A DNA stretch of 31,942 bases, from positions 1 to 31,942 of the IMG/VR virus record IMGVR_UViG_3300022209_000009; one strand, written 5' to 3'. Below, in pieces: positions 22,594 through 30,034 of this stretch. Position 1 is the first letter of the stretch. Each line of letters begins with the position of its first letter. Position numbers and translations under genes: made by a program. Below the pieces are notes generated by a model. That model worked only from the letters and a program-made list of their open reading frames with translations, had not been told where the DNA came from and made no database searches. This stretch comes from a virus.

Positions 22594-22985
22594 GAGAGTT
22601 ACGGCGCCATCCGTGCCGGGCTTGCCGTGCCTGGCCACGCCGAGCGTTGCCCTGCCTAGCCCTGCCTGGTCACGCCCATCCGCGCCATGCCGTTGCTGGC
22701 TTGCCATGCCATGCCCCGCCACGCCCAGCCCAGCCGAGCCGGACCGAGCCCAGCCCCGCCATTGCTGCCAGGCCTTGCCTGGCCGCGCCTCGCCGTGCCA
22801 GGCCTTGCCAGGCCCGGCCCCGCCGAGCCAAGCCATTGCTGCCATGCCTTGCCCAGCCCCGCCTTGCCAGGCCCAGCCAGGCCTTGCCGCGCCCAGCCGA
22901 GCCGTGCCCATCCGTTGCTGCCATGCCGAGCGTTGCCCTGCCTAGCCACAGCCAGCCGCGCCTTGCCGTTGCTGGCTTGCCATTC
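22594..22985. repeat. Degenerate pentanucleotide (GCCNN) array
   Basis: About 390 bp consist almost entirely of GCCNN units on the plus strand (GGCNN on the minus), for example ccatgccatgccccgccacg. The repeat is broken at five places by ttgctg, at 22693, 22762, 22836, 22915 and 22969; the spacings are 69, 74, 79 and 54, each one less than a multiple of five. All six reading frames are open through it, giving Gly/Ala/Arg or Pro/Leu/Cys-rich nonsense, so I treat it as non-coding. It lies between the converging portal unit and the minus-strand pair. Terminator, origin or recombination roles are open. Confidence 0.9.
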
Positions 22986-23396
22986 TCAGCCGTCGAGCGC
23001 TCGACTGAGGAACTCGACCAAGGTCTCATCGCCAAGCCGACGATGTTTCAGCACGAACGTACGGGCATCGCGCATCGCCGCTTCTTCGAGTTGGCCACGG
23101 TGATCGGCTACCGCTAGGTCCCCGTCCATCCATCGGCCCTCGGATGCAACACGCGTGAACTTGCGAACTGTGACGGTTCGCTCGCTCGACTCGATCGTTA
23201 CCCGGTATCGGACAATGAGCCGCCCGGCTTGGGCTAGCCGGTGCTGGTGAGCCGCCGCCGAGTCATCCCACTCGAAATCTGAGTGACACGGATGGTCTGG
23301 GTCGGATGCCATGTCGAGCAGAGTCTCCTGGTCAAGTTTCCCGGCGGCCTCCAGCTCGACGAGCGCAGCCAGCTTCTCTGCAGATGACGCGCTCAT
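22986..23396 (-). CDS. Conserved phage protein of unknown function (partner of 23393-24019 gene)
   Basis: The 136-residue protein begins MSASSAEKLAALVELEAAGK, then LLDMASDPDHPCHSDFEWDD and SAAAHQHRLAQAGRLIVRYR, followed by a beta-rich half. HP(L/C)H...FEWDDS.AA followed by a helix is a pattern I have seen in many phages, usually just downstream of a gene like the one here. The N-terminus may be a small helical DNA-binding unit. Start ATG 23396 is in an ATGA overlap with the partner, so the two are co-translated. The stop is at the edge of the pentanucleotide array. Confidence 0.75.
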   Translation of the reverse strand: MSASSAEKLAALVELEAAGKLDQETLLDMASDPDHPCHSDFEWDDSAAAHQHRLAQAGRLIVRYRVTIESSERTVTVRKFTRVASEGRWMDGDLAVADHRGQLEEAAMRDARTFVLKHRRLGDETLVEFLSRALDG

Positions 23397-24019
23397 TCGA
23401 CTACCTCGAAGGTTCCATAGGTGCCGGTCGCCGACTTGGGCGCTGTGGGGCGCCACTCGCCGACTCCCCCAACGCCAGCCGCATCCACGAGAGCGAACAT
23501 CGAGCCGGTATCCACCTGTCCTTCGATCGTGCGAACCTGCAAGACAGCCGACCAGCCGTTGTACTGAGCCCGGTACCGGAGATCGGCAACGCCGGATGCG
23601 TTGCGGGGTGTGTCTTCCCGCATGATCACGTCATCGAATTCGAGCTTGACCAGTTCGTCGCCTCGATCATCGACGCCGTCACCCTTGACCAGAACCGTTT
23701 GCTTCAGACTGACCTGAGTGATGCCGTCGAAGAGTCGGCCGGCGTGAACAATCGCGGCCTTGAATGCCGTCGCGGGGAAGCCGTCGGCGCCATCCTTGAG
23801 CAGGTACTTGCTGGCTTCGTAGTTGGCGACAGGGTCCTTCGCCTCTTTCTTGGCTCGGGCGTTGGTCTGTTGCTTCTCAAGCATCATGTCGCGGGACTTC
23901 TGCGACCAACGGTTCACGATAAGCGGCGTTACACCGCGAATCGGAATCTCGATGGTGATCCGCTCCAGGCGTCGCAGCTCGATAACTGGAGCTTCGTTGT
24001 TTGCTACCTTGGTAGGCAT
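23393..24019 (-). CDS. Conserved phage protein, possible RAMP/Cas7-like fold
   Basis: The 208-residue protein starts at ATG 24019 after a strong GAGGAGG. Its segments are ITIEIPIRGVTPLIVNRWSQ, a basic helix (MMLEKQQTNARAKKEA), GFPATAFKAAIVHAGRLFDG, and a Gly-rich end with DAAGVGGVGEWRP and TGTYGTFEV. Proteins of this pattern are widespread in phages without assigned function. The beta-start, a proline followed by FK and an Ala-helix, and a late Gly-rich loop recall the RRM-like fold of RAMP/Cas7 proteins; this is only a shape-based guess. A nucleic-acid-binding role near replication or recombination is plausible. Confidence 0.75.
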   Translation of the reverse strand: MPTKVANNEAPVIELRRLERITIEIPIRGVTPLIVNRWSQKSRDMMLEKQQTNARAKKEAKDPVANYEASKYLLKDGADGFPATAFKAAIVHAGRLFDGITQVSLKQTVLVKGDGVDDRGDELVKLEFDDVIMREDTPRNASGVADLRYRAQYNGWSAVLQVRTIEGQVDTGSMFALVDAAGVGGVGEWRPTAPKSATGTYGTFEVVE

Positions 24020-24549
24020 CGGTGGGCCCTCCTCGAAAGGGTTCGTCGATTCGCAGTGGCTTCGATCCTTAACCGATCGGGGCTACTGCACGCCGACACT
24101 TGCGGCGTGGTGGTGAGTGTAGAGGACACAGACGACCGACGCAAGCGCGGGGAAGTCTAGCGGTACCATATAACACTCGCCCTATTTGACCTATATAGAC
24201 CGTAGAGAAAGTCCCGACTATGTCTATATGGATGTGGTGGGAATTGACTATATGGAATTGGGAAGCGCCAGAGCCGTAGAGCCATTCTAAGCGCCGCAGA
24301 GCCCGACCAAGGGTACCACCTTGGAGCCTGGTCAGAGCGCCGTAGACAGCCTGCCAGAGCCTTCTACGGCCAGCCTAGCGGTCAATCGGCCGGGAGGTTT
24401 TGTCCGCAGGCGTGCGCAAATAACTAGCAACGGGTTTAGGGCACGGGGGGTGTCCGCCGCGTCGGCACCCTCCCCCCTACCCCTGGCATTTCTCAATTCT
24501 ATTTGTGTTTATTCGTGCAGTTTCTTTGGTAATTCATATGGCTATATGC
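24020..24549. other. 530-bp non-coding region with short repeats and G/C-rich dyad
   Basis: No gene is seen. Part of it (24165-24260) is A/T-rich and has TTGAC followed closely by TATAT twice (24187 and 24244), plus ctatatgga at 24224 and 24248. CCGTAGA occurs three times (about 24200, 24274, 24340) and inverted at 24363. ccaagg/ccttgg form a small dyad at 24308-24325. At 24445-24478 ggggggtg faces caccctcccccc around gcg-rich sequence, a strong dyad near the HNH gene. Origin, promoter region or packaging site are candidates. Confidence 0.6.
24116..24144 (-). promoter_or_regulatory. Candidate sigma70-like promoter for the two-gene unit
   Basis: On the minus strand TTGCGT (24144-24139) and TACACT (24121-24116) are separated by exactly 17 bp. 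Each matches the consensus at about four of six positions. It is about 100 bp upstream of the strong ribosome-binding site of the 23393-24019 gene. Confidence 0.35.
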
Positions 24550-24903
24550 CTACCGTCGGGCGGCGAGTCGTGCGCGGTTCTCGGCTTGAGTCTTGATGGC
24601 GTGACACCCATGGCACAGTGGCTGGAGGTTGGCCGGCTCGTCGAGGCCACCATCCTCCAGTGGTAGGACGTGGTCTATCTCGATGGCCCTGGCCGAGTGA
24701 GTCCCCCGGCAGTGAGCGCATACCCCGATGCCGGCCCTGTTGATGGCCCGCCTCATGAGAGCGCCGGCCCCTTTCGATGGGTGGGCCCTTGATGCCCGCC
24801 GCTCATTCTTGGCCCGGCCCTGTTGCTGCAGGTGGGTGGGGCATCGAGCCTCCCCCTGCTTTGCGAGCTGGCTACATCCGGGCTCGATGCACGGGCGTCT
24901 CAT
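24550..24903 (-). CDS. HNH endonuclease
   Basis: The 117-residue protein has an N-terminal Cys cluster (RRPCIEPGCSQLAKQ, ARCPTH) and the HNH core: CAHCRGTHSARAIEIDHVLP, then LDEPANLQPLCHGCHAIKT, with the DH pair, the Asn and the final His, and CxxC pairs for zinc. In HK97-type phages such an HNH protein works with terminase at the packaging site. Here it is on the opposite strand from terminase and ends the long minus operon. The start overlaps the previous stop as ATGA. Confidence 0.92.
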   Translation of the reverse strand: MRRPCIEPGCSQLAKQGEARCPTHLQQQGRAKNERRASRAHPSKGAGALMRRAINRAGIGVCAHCRGTHSARAIEIDHVLPLEDGGLDEPANLQPLCHGCHAIKTQAENRARLAARR

Positions 24904-25430
24904 GGCGCCAGTGTGGTGAGCACCGTGGTGCTCGGCCCGGTGGTCGTGGTGACTATCGAGGTAGCCAACGTGGTCGTGGTGGATGGTGGCTCGGTCGTGG
25001 TGGTCGTGGATGGTGCTGTGGTTGTGGTGGCCACGGTAGTTGCCGGCGTTGTCGTGGTGGTAGTGGTGACCGTGGTTGGCCGTGGTGCTGTGGTCGTGGT
25101 TGTAGCTCGAGCTGTGGTGGTTGTGGCCTGCGTGGCTATGGGTCGTGGTGCGCTGGTGGATACCTGGCCGATGGATGCGGGCGAGGTGATGGGGCCGAGC
25201 GCGATGGTGGTCGATGGTGAGAGCCTGCCGAACGCATCGAGCAGGCCGAGCGATGGCATGACCGTCGTGGTCGTGCTGACCGTGCTGGTGCTAGAGCTCG
25301 TGCTTGGCAGGTGGCCCAGCTCGGGCGGTGGCTCGGCTCTAGCGAGGATGAACAGAGCGACGATGGAGACGAGCGCGGCGGTGCCGAGGGTTGCCCCGGA
25401 TAGTGCTGTGGTGATGGTGGTGGATGGCAT
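24900..25430 (-). CDS. Membrane-anchored Thr-rich mucin-like protein
   Basis: Residues 8-30 (ALSGATLGTAALVSIVALFI) form an N-terminal anchor or uncleaved signal; the remaining about 140 residues are more than half Thr, Ser, Pro and Ala, with runs such as TTTTTAPRPTTVTTTTTTTP. This is a mucin-like, potentially glycosylated stalk. Mostly ACC and ACG codons are used, so the DNA is a ggt/cgt-rich tract. It sits between a structural gene and the HNH gene and overlaps the latter by 4 bp. A surface-exposed role in the infected cell is an inference; a decoy or exclusion function is only a guess. Confidence 0.7.
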   Translation of the reverse strand: MPSTTITTALSGATLGTAALVSIVALFILARAEPPPELGHLPSTSSSTSTVSTTTTVMPSLGLLDAFGRLSPSTTIALGPITSPASIGQVSTSAPRPIATQATTTTARATTTTTAPRPTTVTTTTTTTPATTVATTTTAPSTTTTTEPPSTTTTLATSIVTTTTGPSTTVLTTLAP

Positions 25431-25484
25431 AGACCGACCGTAATGGGCGGCGTTGCCTCGCTCGACGGCGGCGGGGATTACTGC

Positions 25485-25820
25485 TCAGGTGATGACGTCG
25501 ACAATCCGGAAGATGCCGGTGAAGAGCCGATCGGTGGCGGCCGTGGTGGTCGTGAGCTGCCACGTGTAGGTACCTGGCGTGATGTCGAGATCGCCCGCTC
25601 CCCAGGTAATGGTGATGTTCGGGGTGCCGGTTGGCTCGGTACCCGCACCAACGGCACCGGTGATGCCGGCGCTCTTGGTGAGCAGCGCCGCATTGCCGAC
25701 GGTGCCGATCTTGAGCTCGAAGGTGTAGCCGGCAGAGAAATCGATGAGCGAGCCGTCGTCGTCGAGTAGCCATAGGGCCAGGGATGGCCGCTCGGCGAGC
25801 CGTTGGTATCTGATCGTCAT
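25485..25820 (-). CDS. Ig-like structural protein, possible fibre or baseplate (BppU-N-like)
   Basis: The 111-residue protein begins MTIRYQRLAERPSLALWLLD and continues with DDGSLIDFSAGYTFELKIG, an all-beta Ig-like pattern common in N-terminal domains of phage fibre and baseplate proteins, and ends with TPGTYTWQLTTTTAATDRLF. It probably attaches to the virion, perhaps with the repeat protein upstream, with which it shares an ATGA overlap. Exact role unknown. Confidence 0.65.
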   Translation of the reverse strand: MTIRYQRLAERPSLALWLLDDDGSLIDFSAGYTFELKIGTVGNAALLTKSAGITGAVGAGTEPTGTPNITITWGAGDLDITPGTYTWQLTTTTAATDRLFTGIFRIVDVIT

Positions 25821-26899
25821 AGTGCCGACATCTCTCTCGTGGTCATGGTGCTGCGCTCGTGCGTGGTCATGGTGCTGCGCTCGTGAACGGTTGCCGTGTG
25901 GCCAGTGTCGCGTACGGTGATGGTCGCAGGGTTGGGGCCGAACACGAACGCTCCGGCGATGGCATCTATGGCAAGCCCGGTAGCAGTTGCGGCCGTGGGA
26001 TTGACAACGATGGCTATGGATGGCTCGAGACCTGTGCCGGTGCCTGTTGCCACTTCGGCGATGGCAATGGTTGTGGCGAGTCCCGATGCGGTGGCGTCGA
26101 GGCCGGTACCGGTGCCGGTCGCGGTCTCGGCGTTGATGACGATGGCTATGGCAGCATCGACGCCGGCGCCTGTGCCTGTTGCGACCTCGGCGGGTGCTGT
26201 TGTGCCCGATGACGTCGAGACCGTGGCATCGAGCCCTGTGCCGGTAGCGGTAGCGGTCTCGGCGTTGACGCCGACCGATACCACACCGTCAACACCTGCG
26301 GCTGTCCCGGTGGCGGTGCCAGCGTTGATTCCGACAGCGATGGCGGCGTCGAGCCCTGCGCCGGTGGCCGGAGCGACCTCGGCGGGTGCTGTGGTGGCCG
26401 ACGAGGTTTGCACCGTGGCGTCGACACCGACACCGGTCCCGGTCGCGGTCTCGGCGTTGACGGTGACACCAACAGCAGCATCCACGCCGGCGCCGGTAGC
26501 GGGAGCAACCTCAGCGACAGCGGTAGTCGCTGCTGCGGTGGACACTGTCGCGTTGACAGCGACACCGGTCCCGGTCGCGGTCTCAGCATTAGCTACGATC
26601 GAGATCGCAGCGTCGACCCCGGCACCGGTTCCGGTGCTGGTTTCAGCAGCGGAAGCGACCGATATCGCAGCGTCAACACCGGCACCCGTGGCGGGCGCAA
26701 CCTCTGCGATAGCGGTGGTCGATGCCGCTGTGGAAACGGTGGCATCGACACCGGCCCCGGTACCGGCCGCGGTCTCGGCATTAGCTACGACTGATACCGC
26801 CGCGTCAACACCTGCGCCGGTTCCCGTCGCGGTGCCAGCAGGCGCCGTCGTAGCGGATGGATCACTGGCGAGCAGTAGCCACCAGTGCTGGGTGGCCAT
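25817..26899 (-). CDS. Ala/Thr/Gly repeat protein (about 14 units), probable fibre
   Basis: After MATQHWWLLLASDPS the protein is built of about 14 units of the kind TATGTGAGVDAAVSV. Two unit lengths mix: about 20 residues ending NAE, and about 25 residues ending AIAEV or APAEV. The repeats suggest a beta-strand-rich fibrous shaft. The C-terminus differs: FGPNPATITVRDTGHTATVH, then HERSTMTT twice in tandem, from a 24-bp duplication near 25840-25885. The same repeat motif occurs in the 28242-29066 and 30034-30165 products. It is placed among presumed fibre genes; an adhesin or fibre function is inferred. The long open frame on the opposite strand is a by-product of the repeats. Confidence 0.75.
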   Translation of the reverse strand: MATQHWWLLLASDPSATTAPAGTATGTGAGVDAAVSVVANAETAAGTGAGVDATVSTAASTTAIAEVAPATGAGVDAAISVASAAETSTGTGAGVDAAISIVANAETATGTGVAVNATVSTAAATTAVAEVAPATGAGVDAAVGVTVNAETATGTGVGVDATVQTSSATTAPAEVAPATGAGLDAAIAVGINAGTATGTAAGVDGVVSVGVNAETATATGTGLDATVSTSSGTTAPAEVATGTGAGVDAAIAIVINAETATGTGTGLDATASGLATTIAIAEVATGTGTGLEPSIAIVVNPTAATATGLAIDAIAGAFVFGPNPATITVRDTGHTATVHERSTMTTHERSTMTTREMSAL

Positions 26900-26903
26900 C
26901 GGC

Positions 26904-28232
26904 TTAGGTCACCGTGCCTTCCGTGGACACGATTTTCCACTCGGTGTCGCCGATGGAGACAATACCGATCGCCGCGCCATCCGACCCGAGGGTTTTCACG
27001 GTGGCGGCGTCGTCGAATGTGTCGGCGCCTGCTCTGGTCACGGTGGCGTTGCTGGCGCCGTCTCGGCGAACGATGTAAGAGCGGCCCGTGGCGGCAGCGT
27101 TATCGGGCAGAGTCACCGCGACGGTTCCGCCTGAGGTGTCAACAGCCAACACGCCAGGATCGGTGATAGTGAGCGTGTGAGCGGCTGAGACCTCCAATGC
27201 GGCCTTGTCGGGGTAGCCGTGGTTGCCCTTGATGATCGTGTCAGCGGCTAGATCGTTGATGACGGCCTCGTCGCTGGTGACGTGCGGGCCGATGATGTTG
27301 CCGGTGATGATGGTGCCGGTGACGGCGGCGTCGTTGATGTTGATGGCTCGATCTTGGGTGGGTGTGCCGAGTGTGTCGAAGATCTGGTTTCCGGTGATGA
27401 TGTTGTCATCGGCCCCGATCCCGGCCGTAGCGAAGTCGTCGATGACGATCCCGTCGTCGTAGGTGCCCGCGCCTTTCCCGTTGTTCCAGATCTGGTTGCC
27501 TCGAACGATGTTCCGGGAGCACTCCAGGATTTCGATCCCTGCCTCGTCGTTCTCATAAATCGAGTTGGCTTCGATGATGTTTCGGCTCGAGTCTTGCGCC
27601 GGTGACGTGTCCCGGTTGAGTTTGATTCCTGATTCGCCGTTGCCGTGGATCCGGTTGCCGGTGACGATGTTGTCGTCAGCGGCGAGTAGTTGAATACCGC
27701 TCAGGTCGGCGCCGGTCACTTCGCAATCTCGGACGGTGTTCCGTTGCGAAAGGGTGCCATCCTTGCCGTCGAACACGATCCCATCGCCCCTCGACAAAAT
27801 GACTCTGACCCGCTCGACCAGGCAATCATCGCCAGCGTCGAAGTCGAGAGCGTCCGACGTAGAGCGGGCTGTACCGCCCGCCGAAACGGTCATATCTCGA
27901 ATCGTGATGTGGTCTACGGTCGTGAAGCTGAACGGCTCAGAATCGTTGGCGGCGTTGGTGCTGTTCTGGATCGTGGTCATGTCGACGCCTGCGCCGGCAA
28001 GGGTCACGTTCGAGACCGTGTTGAGGGTCCAGTTTTCTGTTCCCATGTCGAACGTGCCGACGTCGAACAGAAGCATGAAGTTGCCCGAAGAGTTCGCCGT
28101 TTCGATCGCGTTCAAAACATCGGTTACGAGAGACGACCCGGTGTACGTGGCCGCCGCTTCGTTGTCCTGCCATGCTTCGTAGGTTGCTGCGTTGTTTCGG
28201 ATGTAGTAGATCTTCGTGAACCGTGAAGCCAT
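26904..28232 (-). CDS. Right-handed beta-helix protein, probable tailspike
   Basis: This 442-residue protein shows a parallel beta-helix: after ANSSGNFMLLFDVGTFDMG the strands recur as VTLAGAGVDMTTIQNS, VDHITIRDMTVSAGG, RNTVRDCEVTGADLSGIQLL, DNIVTGNRIHGNGESGIKL, RNIIEANSIYENDEAGIEIL and RNIVRGNQIWNN, the NosD/pectate-lyase-like Asn-ladder pattern, until about residue 320. The last 90 residues form a separate beta-rich domain (TLTITDPGVLAVDTSGGTVA) as in other fibre tips. It may bind or cut host surface glycan. ATG 28232 has GGGAGAGAC upstream. Confidence 0.85.
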   Translation of the reverse strand: MASRFTKIYYIRNNAATYEAWQDNEAAATYTGSSLVTDVLNAIETANSSGNFMLLFDVGTFDMGTENWTLNTVSNVTLAGAGVDMTTIQNSTNAANDSEPFSFTTVDHITIRDMTVSAGGTARSTSDALDFDAGDDCLVERVRVILSRGDGIVFDGKDGTLSQRNTVRDCEVTGADLSGIQLLAADDNIVTGNRIHGNGESGIKLNRDTSPAQDSSRNIIEANSIYENDEAGIEILECSRNIVRGNQIWNNGKGAGTYDDGIVIDDFATAGIGADDNIITGNQIFDTLGTPTQDRAININDAAVTGTIITGNIIGPHVTSDEAVINDLAADTIIKGNHGYPDKAALEVSAAHTLTITDPGVLAVDTSGGTVAVTLPDNAAATGRSYIVRRDGASNATVTRAGADTFDDAATVKTLGSDGAAIGIVSIGDTEWKIVSTEGTVT

Positions 28233-28241
28233 GTCTCTCCC

Positions 28242-29066
28242 TTAGGCGATCGCTGCGAGTATGGCCGTCATTGCCCCACCAGCGGCAGTGTCAATAGTGG
28301 CATCGACACCAGCACCCGTGCCGGTTGCGGTCCCGCCGGTGGCGCCAACAGCAGCGGCAGCGTCGATACCGGCGCCCGTGCCGGTCGCGACGACAGCGGT
28401 GGCTGTGGTGCCTGCCGCCGCTGCCGGCTTGATGACGATCGTAAAGCCGACGTTCTCTTGAGCTCCCGCAAGCGTCATCGCTCCAGGATCATCAGATGAT
28501 GCGTTCAGCTCCCGAGCGGAAAGGTGCAGGACTCCGCCGTTACCGCCAGGGTTGACCGAGTTTCGGTGCAGCGAGTAGTTGGCGTCCCACGTGGTGACGA
28601 CGTCGTTCGAGTCGCTACCACCGACAGAGATGAAGAGGTTATCGTCGGCGCCCCAACCAGCAGTTACCGAGTCGGGGTCGCAGCTTGACCCGTTGGAGGT
28701 CGCACCGGCTGAGACGTCGATGTCGGTGGCGATCGTCCCGCCCCAGTCTTGGATCTCCCACACTGCTGCTCGACCGGATTCGACGCCGCTGGTGACGACA
28801 TCGACCGTGTTCCCGCCCTCTGTCCCGTCTGAGACTTTGGCCCACACCCCGGTTCTGGACTTATTGGCCCAAGCTGCGTATTCCGCTATCTCTGTCCATG
28901 TTCCCTGCTGCGTCGGCAACGTCATATCGTCGCCGCCGTCGTCGCAGAAGAACAACAGGATGAGGTTGCCGCTCGTGTGAGTCGAATACAGGTTGATGTC
29001 GTGCGAGGTCGTGTCCGTCGCGAAAGATGTGTAAACCGCTGTTCCTACGAGGCTCGGGAACGTCAT
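28242..29066 (-). CDS. Beta-sandwich fibre-like protein with C-terminal ATGTGAG repeats
   Basis: Residues 1-215 are beta-rich (LVGTAVYTSFATDTTSHDIN, LILLFFCDDGGDD, TWTEIAEYAAWANKSRTGVW, ENVGFTIVIKPAA), a layout also seen twice in the N-terminal part of the giant minor tail protein (GNRLVCAVTFGHQNY, WTLAAAENLY, QGVTLVFRAIED), so both may carry the same module. Residues 220-274 switch to VVATGTGAGIDAAAAVGATG and TATGTGAGVDATIDTAAGG, the motif of the 25817-26899 protein. A virion surface or tail fibre role is inferred. The start overlaps the previous gene by 4 bp (ATGA). Confidence 0.7.
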   Translation of the reverse strand: MTFPSLVGTAVYTSFATDTTSHDINLYSTHTSGNLILLFFCDDGGDDMTLPTQQGTWTEIAEYAAWANKSRTGVWAKVSDGTEGGNTVDVVTSGVESGRAAVWEIQDWGGTIATDIDVSAGATSNGSSCDPDSVTAGWGADDNLFISVGGSDSNDVVTTWDANYSLHRNSVNPGGNGGVLHLSARELNASSDDPGAMTLAGAQENVGFTIVIKPAAAAGTTATAVVATGTGAGIDAAAAVGATGGTATGTGAGVDATIDTAAGGAMTAILAAIA

Positions 29067-29491
29067 CGCTCGCGGCGTGTCTGCTTGGGCCCGAGCTGAT
29101 TACGGCGCGGCCAACGGAAAGACACTGTGATGTCTCGATGGCCCAGGGTGTCGATGTGGCCCGTAGCGGCGACACCTACGGCATGATCTAACCATTCATC
29201 GGTGATGACCACCAGACCGGGACCAATGTCGAGCGTCCACTCATCGGCCCCACGGTCGTAGGTGATGGTCCCGGTCAGTGGCGCCCGCTTCGGGCCTCCC
29301 AACCCCAGCAAGTCAGGGAAGTCGACCGTGACCGTTATCTCCTGATTGAGAAAAAAGGCCATCGACGCGTTGATTGCCTCGTCGAGGATCCCCTCTAGAT
29401 TTTCGTAATCGAGGGTTATCACCGTGCCGTCCACGGATCCATGCCACGATGCTGTCGCGTCGTTGTAGGTTATTTGGACTGTCCTAGCCAT
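29063..29491 (-). CDS. Hypothetical beta-rich protein, 142 aa
   Basis: The protein begins MARTVQITYNDATASWHGSV, has an amphipathic helix (ILDEAINASMAFFLNQEITV), and alternates strands (LTGTITYDRGADEWTLDIGP) up to a basic end (RRNQLGPKQTRRE). I recognise no family. It lies between fibre-like genes and overlaps the next gene by 4 bp, so it is likely structural or an assembly helper. Confidence 0.65.
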   Translation of the reverse strand: MARTVQITYNDATASWHGSVDGTVITLDYENLEGILDEAINASMAFFLNQEITVTVDFPDLLGLGGPKRAPLTGTITYDRGADEWTLDIGPGLVVITDEWLDHAVGVAATGHIDTLGHRDITVSFRWPRRNQLGPKQTRRER

Positions 29492-29548
29492 GGATCAGAG
29501 AACCCCGATCGAGCTGTTAGCTGATCGTCACTCAACGTGACTGGCGGG

Positions 29549-30034
29549 TCAGGTCAGGGTGAGCGTGAAAATACCGGTCGCGGCCCACTGGACCGTGAAC
29601 GTCCCACCGGTGACACCTTGCGGGCCGCCGAAGTAGTTGTAACAGATCCCCTGGTTGGCGACCGGTGTGGCAATCACCTCGCTGTAGCAAAGGCAACCTT
29701 CCACACCGGCAACGGTGGTGTTGCTGCCCGACACGACGTTTGTGCCGTCGTCGTCCCACGTGATCACCGCTGACGCTTTGGTCAGGTCGGGCAACACGAT
29801 CGCTTCGCCGCCAGTGGCCCAATCGGCCCCGGACGTTTGCTCGTTGCCGACGACCCACTGCCCGACCGCGTAGGCGGTTTGCGCAGCGGCGACGGTGTTG
29901 TCCGGTGCCGTGGTCGAGTTGTACAGCGCGCACTTGTAGTCATCCGCTGTGGCCGAGTCGAGGTCGATGGCGGTGGTGCCGTCGAGGATGTCGAGGATCG
30001 TCTGAGCGAAAATCCGTGAATTGGTCCAGGCCAT
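29549..30034 (-). CDS. Conserved phage structural-type protein, 161 aa
   Basis: The protein begins MAWTNSRIFAQTILDILDGT, then DSATADDYKCALYNSTTAPD and AQTAYAVGQWVVGNEQTSGA, followed by beta-strands and a Cys pair (EGCLCYSEV, GICYNYFGG). Proteins with the CALYNST.TPD and TAY..GQW pattern are common in tail or fibre regions of actinophages (from memory), with no fixed function. It is likely a virion component. The start overlaps the preceding stop as TAATG. A small dyad (gtcac/gtgac) lies in the 57-bp gap after it. Confidence 0.7.
   Translation of the reverse strand: MAWTNSRIFAQTILDILDGTTAIDLDSATADDYKCALYNSTTAPDNTVAAAQTAYAVGQWVVGNEQTSGADWATGGEAIVLPDLTKASAVITWDDDGTNVVSGSNTTVAGVEGCLCYSEVIATPVANQGICYNYFGGPQGVTGGTFTVQWAATGIFTLTLT

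Noticed and set aside
22613-23117. Several ORFs (three plus, three minus) over the pentanucleotide array
   Set aside because: All six frames are open only because of the GCCNN period; their products are low-complexity and no frame is favoured.
24430-24490. G/C-rich dyad as an intrinsic terminator of the HNH operon
   Set aside because: No T-run follows on the minus strand, so it is kept only as a dyad of unknown use.
25896-27134. 412-aa plus-strand ORF opposite the repeat protein
   Set aside because: It is the antisense image of the Ala/Thr/Gly repeats and continues into the antisense of the beta-helix gene; no start signal and the operon runs the other way.
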